Below are positions 5,501-9,284 of a stretch of DNA of 9,284 nt, piece by piece. Position numbers and translations under genes: made by a program. The notes beneath the pieces were generated by a model. That model made no database searches, was not told the origin of the DNA, and worked only from the letters and a program-made list of their open reading frames with translations. Each line of letters opens with the position of its first letter. Position 1 is the first letter of the stretch. The stretch is taken from assembly GCA_030043215.1 (NCBI GenBank), contig JASHYG010000196.1, forward strand, positions 1-9,284, read 5' to 3'. Source of the stretch: Gammaproteobacteria bacterium (GTDB taxonomy: Bacteria; Pseudomonadota; Gammaproteobacteria; Steroidobacterales; Steroidobacteraceae).

Positions 5501-6697
5501 TCAGAACTTGTAGACGCCTTGCAGGGCAATCTCCGAGAGGCTGTCGGCGAACTCCGGCGGGTTGAGGTAAGTGGCATCCGCGGGGTCGGTCCGGTAGAAG
5601 AGCTTCGTCTGCGCCGAGTCATAACGGCCTTCCAGGCGCAGCTCGAAGTGCGCTGTCGGATCGTAGCCGAAGGTGAGCGTCCCTTCCCAGAGGTGCTCGC
5701 CGTCCAGCGTGCCCGTGAGGAAGCCGTCCCGGTCGTCGAGATACTCGACCCGGGCCGACACGCGCCACTGCGGGTTGAATTGATAGTTCGTGTAGAAGGC
5801 CACGCCGTCCCAGGTGGCGGTGGGGACGAAGGTGGTCAGCCCGGCGCCGTCGGGCTGGGCCTGCTGGTCCCAGTCAAAGTTGACGATGAAGGTCAGGGAC
5901 GAGGTGGCATTGACGGTTGCCACGACGTCGATCAGCGTTCGGTCCGCGTCCACGAGTGTCGAGGTCCCCGGGAGATACTCCGTCTTGCCGAAGTAGGCGG
6001 CCGACGAGAGCGAGAAGTACTTGTCGGGTGTCCAGGAGACGCCCGCCTCACCGGTCTTCGAGCCGTAGGAGATGGAGGTGTCGTTCCATCCGTTGTTGAC
6101 GCCGGCAATGAGACTGAGCGTGCTGGTGACGGCGTACGTCGCGCGGACACCGGTGTGATCGAGCGGCTCGGACTCGGTGAACAGCAGCGACCGCGAGAAG
6201 TTGGTGTTCCCCGTCGGATTGATGACCTCCGCGCCCGCGAGCGTCACGAATTTGCCGGCGATGACCGTGAGCGCGCCATCGGCGTACTGCAGGTACGCTT
6301 GCCGCGCATCGAAGGAGTTGTCGTGGCCGTCTTCCGCGATGTGCAGGATCCGCGCGTCCTCACCCGCGATGAGGTCGACCAGCGCTCCGAAGCCCTGCTT
6401 CGGTTGATAGGCGAGCTGGAAGCCTGCCTCGTCGAGCTGGAACGTGTCGTGGTCGACATCGAACTGATGGACGTCGAACGGATAGCCGTTCGAAGCGTAA
6501 TAGGACGCCGCGACGTACCCGTTCGCCGTCAAGCCCCAGGCGGTCAGCGTATCGGCCCAGCTCGGCACCGCCGGTGTGGCCGGTGCAGCGGCCGCCGCAG
6601 GCGCGGCGGGCGCGGCCGGTGCGCCCTGCGCGAACAGTAAATGTGGCATCGCTGCAACGAGTGCAGCCGTCGTCAAGGCCCCGATGGTTTTGCGCAT
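5501..6697 (-). CDS. BBP2-like outer-membrane beta-barrel protein (putative porin)
   Basis: This 398-aa protein has a signal peptide (1-24, cut after HLLFA or nearby), an Ala/Pro-rich flexible segment (26-46), and then an outer-membrane beta-barrel with alternating amphipathic strands and a terminal GVYKF aromatic. Family markers are FDVDHDTFQLDEAGFQLAYQP (74-99 region), GFGALVDLIAGEDARI (102-117), GKFVTLAGAEVINPTGNTNFSRS (148-170), HTGVRATYAV (181-190) and LSLIAGVNNGWND (195-206). These fit the putative beta-barrel porin-2 (OmpL-like) group; from memory, close relatives are found near ammonium-transporter genes, but none is visible here. It probably forms a passive channel for small solutes. 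I chose the ATG at 6697 because it opens the signal peptide and has AGAGGA about 11 nt upstream. A sigma-54 promoter lies about 65 bp upstream, so nitrogen or another RpoN-linked signal is a likely control. Confidence 0.88.
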   Translation of the reverse strand: MRKTIGALTTAALVAAMPHLLFAQGAPAAPAAPAAAAAPATPAVPSWADTLTAWGLTANGYVAASYYASNGYPFDVHQFDVDHDTFQLDEAGFQLAYQPKQGFGALVDLIAGEDARILHIAEDGHDNSFDARQAYLQYADGALTVIAGKFVTLAGAEVINPTGNTNFSRSLLFTESEPLDHTGVRATYAVTSTLSLIAGVNNGWNDTSISYGSKTGEAGVSWTPDKYFSLSSAAYFGKTEYLPGTSTLVDADRTLIDVVATVNATSSLTFIVNFDWDQQAQPDGAGLTTFVPTATWDGVAFYTNYQFNPQWRVSARVEYLDDRDGFLTGTLDGEHLWEGTLTFGYDPTAHFELRLEGRYDSAQTKLFYRTDPADATYLNPPEFADSLSEIALQGVYKF

Positions 6698-6763
6698 GAT
6701 GATTGGCGTCCTCTTGGTGGGGAAGGGATTCAATTGGCGGCGATACGGCTTTCGCTGGGCGAG

Positions 6764-6780
6764 TGCAACCGCTGTGCCAA
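6764..6780 (-). promoter_or_regulatory. Sigma-54 (RpoN) -24/-12 promoter for the outer-membrane barrel gene
   Basis: The minus strand reads TTGGCACAGCGGTTGCA from 6780 to 6764. This matches the sigma-54 consensus YTGGCACG-N4-TTGCW at every position but one, with the invariant GG and GC exactly 10 bp apart. Transcription would start near 6753, giving a leader of about 55 nt to the ATG at 6697. An AT-rich stretch (about 6779-6816) directly upstream could help DNA bending, although I find no good IHF consensus. The site is well placed and oriented for the barrel gene. Confidence 0.72.
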
Positions 6781-6852
6781 AAGAAATTCACGTTTAAATT
6801 CATCATATTACTCTCTGGGCGTTCCGTGCAGGGCATCGGGTCGCACCAGATC

Positions 6853-6879
6853 GGATCAGCGCGGTGCCTCGCGTGATCC
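6853..6879. promoter_or_regulatory. Palindrome about 100-125 bp upstream of the sigma-54 start, possible enhancer site
   Basis: GGATCA (6853-6858) and CGCG (6860-6863) pair with CGCG (6870-6873) and TGATCC (6874-6879), leaving one unpaired G and a 6-nt centre, GTGCCT. That is ten paired positions. Its distance from the predicted sigma-54 start matches where NtrC-type activators usually bind. It also lies upstream of the divergent oxidoreductase gene, so either gene could be the target. Confidence 0.42.
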
Positions 6880-7031
6880 ATGTTAGTGCGGCGTTGGCCC
6901 GCCCGGTGTGAGCGGTCTGTGAGTTCTTCGGGTGTCGATGCGGCGCCACGAGAGGTGTGAGGCTCGCCTGGCGGCTCGGCGGCCCGTCGGAATCGCCTGT
7001 CGGGCTCAGGCTCGGGAGCTACACTCGAGGG

Positions 7032-7065
7032 CCGAGCGCATGCGGCGCTTCCCGCATCCGAGCGC
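7032..7065 (+). repeat. Direct repeats CCGAGCGC flanking a small hairpin
   Basis: CCGAGCGC occurs at 7032-7039 and again at 7058-7065. Exactly between them, ATGCGG (7040-7045) pairs with CCGCAT (7052-7057) around a 6-nt loop. The arrangement lies in the probable leader of the oxidoreductase transcript, 42 bp before its ATG. It could be an operator or a leader-RNA structure, or a chance product of GC-rich sequence. Confidence 0.4.
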
Positions 7066-7090
7066 CGCCGGCACTCGCGGCGCGCATTGA
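7040..7090 (+). CDS. Possible 16-codon leader ORF upstream of the oxidoreductase
   Basis: An ATG at 7040, preceded at 8 nt by GAGGG (7027-7031), opens a frame of 16 codons (MRRFPHPSAAGTRGAH) ending at TGA 7088-7090, 16 bp before the oxidoreductase ATG. Its size and position are those of an upstream leader peptide, and its first codons form the hairpin described for this leader. There is no homology or codon evidence, so it may well be chance. Confidence 0.15.
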   Translation: MRRFPHPSAAGTRGAH

Positions 7091-7106
7091 GTCCTGGAGC
7101 CCGCTC

Positions 7107-7985
7107 ATGGATATCGGTTTCATCGGTCTCGGCCAAATGGGCCGGGCCATCGCCGCCAATCTCATACGCGCCGGACACCGGCTCACCGTCTGGAACCGCT
7201 CGCGCGGGCCGGTCGGGGAGCTCACCCAGCTCGGCGCCACGGCGGCGGCGGAGCCCCGCGATGCGGCCCGCGCGGAAGTCCTCATGACCATGCTCGCGGA
7301 CGACGGGGCCGCGCGCTCGGTCCTGCTCGAGCAGGGCGTGATCGAGAGCGCCCGGCGGGGCCTCGTCCATGTCAATCTCGCCACCGTGTCGGTCCAGTTC
7401 GCCGGTGAGCTCGCGCGCCTGCATCGCGAGCGCGGCCTCGCATACGTCGCCGCCCCGGTTTTCGGGCGACCGGATGTGGCGCGGGAGGCCAAGCTCAACG
7501 TCATCGTCGCCGGGGAGTCCTCGGCGACCTCACGCGTCGAGCCGCTGCTGAGAGCGATCGGCGGGCGCATCTGGCCCGTGGGGAGCGAGCCGGAGCGGGC
7601 CAACGCCGTGAAGCTCGCCGGCAATTTCATGATCGCGAGCGCGCTCGAGACGATGGCCGAGGCGGTCGCGCTCGCGCGCGCCTACGGCATCGAGGGCGCC
7701 CGGTTTCTCGAGATCCTGACCAGCACGCTGTTCGCATCGCCCGTCTATCAGGGCTACGGCCGGCTCATCGCCGAGCAGCGCTTCGAGCCGGCCTCGTTCC
7801 CCGTGCGGCTCGGGCTGAAGGATGTGCGGCTCGCCCTGCAGGCGGGCGAGGCGGCCCATGTGCCGATGCCGTTTGCGAGTGTCCTGCGCGACAACTTTCT
7901 CGAGGCCGTCGCCGCCGGCGAGGCGGACCTCGAATGGGCGGTCCTGGCGCGCGTCGCCTCGCGGCGGGCGGGACTGGCAAGCTAG
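7107..7985 (+). CDS. NAD(P)-dependent oxidoreductase, beta-hydroxyacid dehydrogenase family
   Basis: This 292-aa cytosolic enzyme belongs to the 3-hydroxyisobutyrate / 6-phosphogluconate dehydrogenase-like family. The N-terminal Rossmann domain starts IGFIGLGQMGRAIAANL (3-19; GxGxxG) and strand 2 ends VWNRSRG (28-34), where Arg after Asn favours NADPH. YVAAPVFGRPDVA (113-125) is the substrate-side motif of an uncharacterised subgroup. K169 in NAVKLAGN is the expected catalytic lysine, which argues against an imine reductase, where it is replaced. The C-terminal helical dimer domain includes the usual GLKDVRLAL (236-244). Length is normal. The ATG at 7107 is supported by GGAG at 7096-7099, 7 nt upstream, and by the immediate Rossmann start. 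It appears to be transcribed alone; about 200 bp separate it from the IorA gene. Small aldehydes or keto acids (glyoxylate or succinic-semialdehyde reductase type) are plausible substrates, but not provable. Confidence 0.9.
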   Translation: MDIGFIGLGQMGRAIAANLIRAGHRLTVWNRSRGPVGELTQLGATAAAEPRDAARAEVLMTMLADDGAARSVLLEQGVIESARRGLVHVNLATVSVQFAGELARLHRERGLAYVAAPVFGRPDVAREAKLNVIVAGESSATSRVEPLLRAIGGRIWPVGSEPERANAVKLAGNFMIASALETMAEAVALARAYGIEGARFLEILTSTLFASPVYQGYGRLIAEQRFEPASFPVRLGLKDVRLALQAGEAAHVPMPFASVLRDNFLEAVAAGEADLEWAVLARVASRRAGLAS

Positions 7986-8116
7986 GTCCTGGGCGGCTGC
8001 TCCCGACCCCTAGATTCTTGCGCGCCTGGGCCTAGGCTCGCCTCGGCCTACGCTCTTGCCCGCTCGATCCGGCCCGGAACGGCTCTCTTGACAATGTGTG
8101 ACGCTCGGCGCAGGGC

Positions 8117-8138
8117 CCCCGATCTGGTAGAGTCGGGG
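8117..8138 (+). promoter_or_regulatory. Inverted repeat around an extended -10-like element upstream of the IorA-type gene
   Basis: CCCCGA (8117-8122) and TCGGGG (8133-8138) form a perfect 6-bp inverted repeat. Between and overlapping its arms lies TGGTAGAGT (8125-8133), an extended -10-like sequence. No proper -35 lies 16-18 bp upstream: a TTGACA at 8088-8093 is too far away. The arrangement would suit a repressor covering a promoter about 55-75 bp before the ATG at 8192. Tentative. Confidence 0.3.
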
Positions 8139-8191
8139 AGGCGAGGCCGCGCCCGCGAGCCTTGGGGAAGGTCACAACACAGGACCCGAGC

Positions 8192-8671
8192 ATGAGCTAC
8201 ACCCTCAACGTGAATGGCAAGGCGCAGACGGTCGATGTGGACGGCAGCACCCCGCTGCTGTGGGTTCTGCGGGACCTGCTGGACCTCAAGGGCAGCAAGT
8301 TCGGCTGCGGCATGGGCCTCTGCGGGGCCTGTACGGTCCACCTGAACGGGATGGCGACCCGCTCATGCATCACCCCCGTGTCCATGGTCGGCTCGGCCGC
8401 GGTGACCACCATCGAGGGGATCGGCGCAAGCCCGGTCGGCCAGAAGGTGCAGGCGGCGTGGGTCCAGCTCGATGTGCCCCAGTGCGGGTACTGCCAGGCC
8501 GGGCAGATCATGGCGGCCACCGCGCTGCTCAGCAGCACGCCGCGTCCGACCGACAGTGACATCGACGATGCGATGAGCGGCAACCTCTGCCGCTGCTACA
8601 CCTACACCCGCATCCGCGCCGCCATCAAGCAGGCGGCGGGCCTGCCCACCGCGGACACGAGGGAGGTCTGA
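8192..8671 (+). CDS. iorA: (2Fe-2S)-binding small subunit of a xanthine-dehydrogenase-family molybdenum hydroxylase (IorA-like)
   Basis: This 159-aa electron-transfer subunit carries both [2Fe-2S] centres of a molybdenum hydroxylase such as isoquinoline 1-oxidoreductase or an aldehyde oxidase. The N-terminal ferredoxin-like domain has C39, C44, C47 and C59 ([18 protein letters not shown]...C). The C-terminal helical domain has C98-GY-C101 ([10 protein letters not shown]) and C133/C135 ([13 protein letters not shown]). All eight cluster ligands are present and the length is typical. It passes electrons from the molybdenum site to an outside acceptor; with a Tat-exported partner, the complex is probably periplasmic, carried out by hitchhiking. 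I chose the ATG at 8192, with AGGA at 8181-8184 seven nt upstream; a TTG 30 bp upstream is less likely. The large subunit gene starts 2 nt after its stop, a tight operon. The iorA label follows overall type, not a demonstrated isoquinoline substrate. Confidence 0.93.
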   Translation: MSYTLNVNGKAQTVDVDGSTPLLWVLRDLLDLKGSKFGCGMGLCGACTVHLNGMATRSCITPVSMVGSAAVTTIEGIGASPVGQKVQAAWVQLDVPQCGYCQAGQIMAATALLSSTPRPTDSDIDDAMSGNLCRCYTYTRIRAAIKQAAGLPTADTREV

Positions 8672-8673
8672 CC

Positions 8674-9284
8674 ATGGCACGCCTACGCGCTGTCCAATCA
8701 TTCGAGAAGGGAGCCGGCGCAGGTCCTGCCGGCCGCGAATCCGTCAGCCGCCGAACCTTCCTCGCGGCGAGCGTCGCCGCAAGCGGCGGCCTGCTCATCG
8801 ACTTCAGTGTGCCCGTGCTGGCCAACACGGCGAGTGGCGCTCGGCGCCGCTACACTCTCAACGCCTACATCCAGATCGATCCCGACAGCACCGTCACCAT
8901 CATGTCGAAGTGCCCCGAGATCGGACAGGGCATCAAGACTTCGCTTCCGATGGTCGTCGCGGAAGAGCTCGATGCGGATTGGAAGAATGTCGTGACGGAG
9001 ACGGCCCCGGTCGACGCCAAGACGTATGGCGCGCAGTTCGCGGGCGGCAGCTTCTCCACCCCGATGAACTACGAGCCGCTGCGGCGCGTCGGCGCAACGG
9101 CGCGCGAGATGCTCGTCGCCGCCGCGGCGCAGACCTGGCACATCAAGCCGGAGCAATGCGACACCCAGATCCCCGGGTTCGTGCGGCATACGGGCACTGG
9201 GCGGAAGCTCAGCTACGGCGCACTCGGCGCGCGAGCCTCGACGATCAAGGTGGACATGCGGACGGTCAAGGTCAAGGACCCGAA
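8674..9284 (+). CDS. iorB: Molybdopterin-binding large subunit of a molybdenum hydroxylase (IorB-like), N-terminal part, cut by window end
   Basis: About 203 residues are visible, open to the window edge. A Tat signal peptide is clear: SRRTFLAASVAASGG (25-39) with a following hydrophobic stretch. The mature part shows IorB/CoxL-type motifs: an IQIDPDSTVTIMSKCPEIGQG stretch (about 66-86), then LPMVVAEELDADW, FAGGSFSTPMNYEPLRRVGATAREMLVAAAAQTW and GRKLSYGAL. These match the N-terminal Mo-cofactor half of the isoquinoline 1-oxidoreductase beta-subunit family, usually about 720-760 aa. The catalytic Glu lies beyond the window. Such enzymes hydroxylate N-heterocycles or oxidise aldehydes with water as oxygen source and act at the periplasmic side. 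The ATG at 8674 has GGGAGG at 8661-8666, 7 nt upstream, inside the small-subunit gene. The substrate is unknown; a cytochrome c partner may lie beyond the edge. Confidence 0.92.
   Translation, partial: MARLRAVQSFEKGAGAGPAGRESVSRRTFLAASVAASGGLLIDFSVPVLANTASGARRRYTLNAYIQIDPDSTVTIMSKCPEIGQGIKTSLPMVVAEELDADWKNVVTETAPVDAKTYGAQFAGGSFSTPMNYEPLRRVGATAREMLVAAAAQTWHIKPEQCDTQIPGFVRHTGTGRKLSYGALGARASTIKVDMRTVKVKDP

Larger units (their letters stand above)
6880..7106. other. Intergenic half-region upstream of the oxidoreductase gene
   Basis: The 409-bp gap between the barrel gene and the oxidoreductase gene (6698-7106) holds the sigma-54 promoter and palindrome on its left. On its right there is a weak -10-like TACACT (7020-7025, no convincing -35), a hairpin flanked by direct repeats (7032-7065) and a possible 16-codon leader ORF (7040-7090). 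I see no RNA gene or longer coding sequence. Confidence 0.4.

Noticed and set aside
5459..6640. Long plus-strand open frame (about 393 codons) opposite the beta-barrel gene
   Set aside because: Antisense shadow in GC-rich DNA; Arg/Gly/Glu-rich with no recognisable motif, and it would overlap the terminator-like repeat. The minus-strand barrel is clear.
6360..7424. 354-codon minus-strand open frame spanning the barrel gene start and the oxidoreductase
   Set aside because: It overlaps two well supported genes in wrong frames and crosses the sigma-54 promoter region; no domain recognised.
8088..8093. TTGACA as the -35 of a sigma-70 promoter for the IorA-type gene
   Set aside because: No acceptable -10 hexamer lies 16-18 bp downstream; the nearest -10-like TAGAGT is 34 bp away.

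Overview
The window is GC-rich, densely coded DNA. Its gene content suggests a Gram-negative proteobacterium: a TonB-dependent receptor, a second outer-membrane barrel, a Tat-exported molybdenum hydroxylase and a DUF6152 protein. I favour a soil or aquatic gammaproteobacterium of the Steroidobacteraceae type, but this is inferred from gene content only. I see no mobile element, CRISPR array, rRNA or tRNA.

Layout. (1) 1-544 (+): the 3' part of an FAH-family hydrolase/isomerase gene. It converges, with only 7 bp between stop codons, on a minus-strand cluster at 3857-552. In transcription order this cluster holds a 107-aa His/Cys-containing exported or membrane-anchored small protein, a 732-aa TonB-dependent receptor, and a 190-aa carboxymuconolactone decarboxylase (CMD)-family protein. 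(2) A 249-bp divergent intergenic region (3858-4106) carries two hairpins or operator-like inverted repeats. (3) 4107-5425 (+): a two-gene unit, a DUF6152 secreted protein followed by a 286-aa secreted protein of an unnamed family (DLNGTW, GHWEGDTLVVD and WRIIPTDGRPH motifs). (4) 5452-5487: a strong inverted repeat, probably a two-way terminator. (5) 6697-5501 (-): a BBP2-like outer-membrane beta-barrel gene with a very good sigma-54 (-24/-12) promoter at 6780-6764 and a palindrome about 100 bp further upstream. (6) 7107-7985 (+): a beta-hydroxyacid dehydrogenase-family NAD(P)-dependent oxidoreductase. (7) 8192 to the window end (+): an IorA/IorB-type pair, a [2Fe-2S] subunit followed 2 nt later by the Tat-signal-bearing molybdopterin subunit, which is cut by the window edge.

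How the genes may work together. FAH hydrolase, CMD protein, beta-HAD reductase and the periplasmic molybdenum hydroxylase are all of kinds found in peripheral breakdown of aromatic, N-heterocyclic or other organic compounds. Two outer-membrane proteins supply import routes. No single pathway can be reconstructed and no substrate can be assigned. The least explained parts are the small HELSH/CxxC protein paired with the TonB receptor, the DUF6152/DLNGTW secreted pair facing it across a hairpin-rich region, and the sigma-54-controlled barrel.
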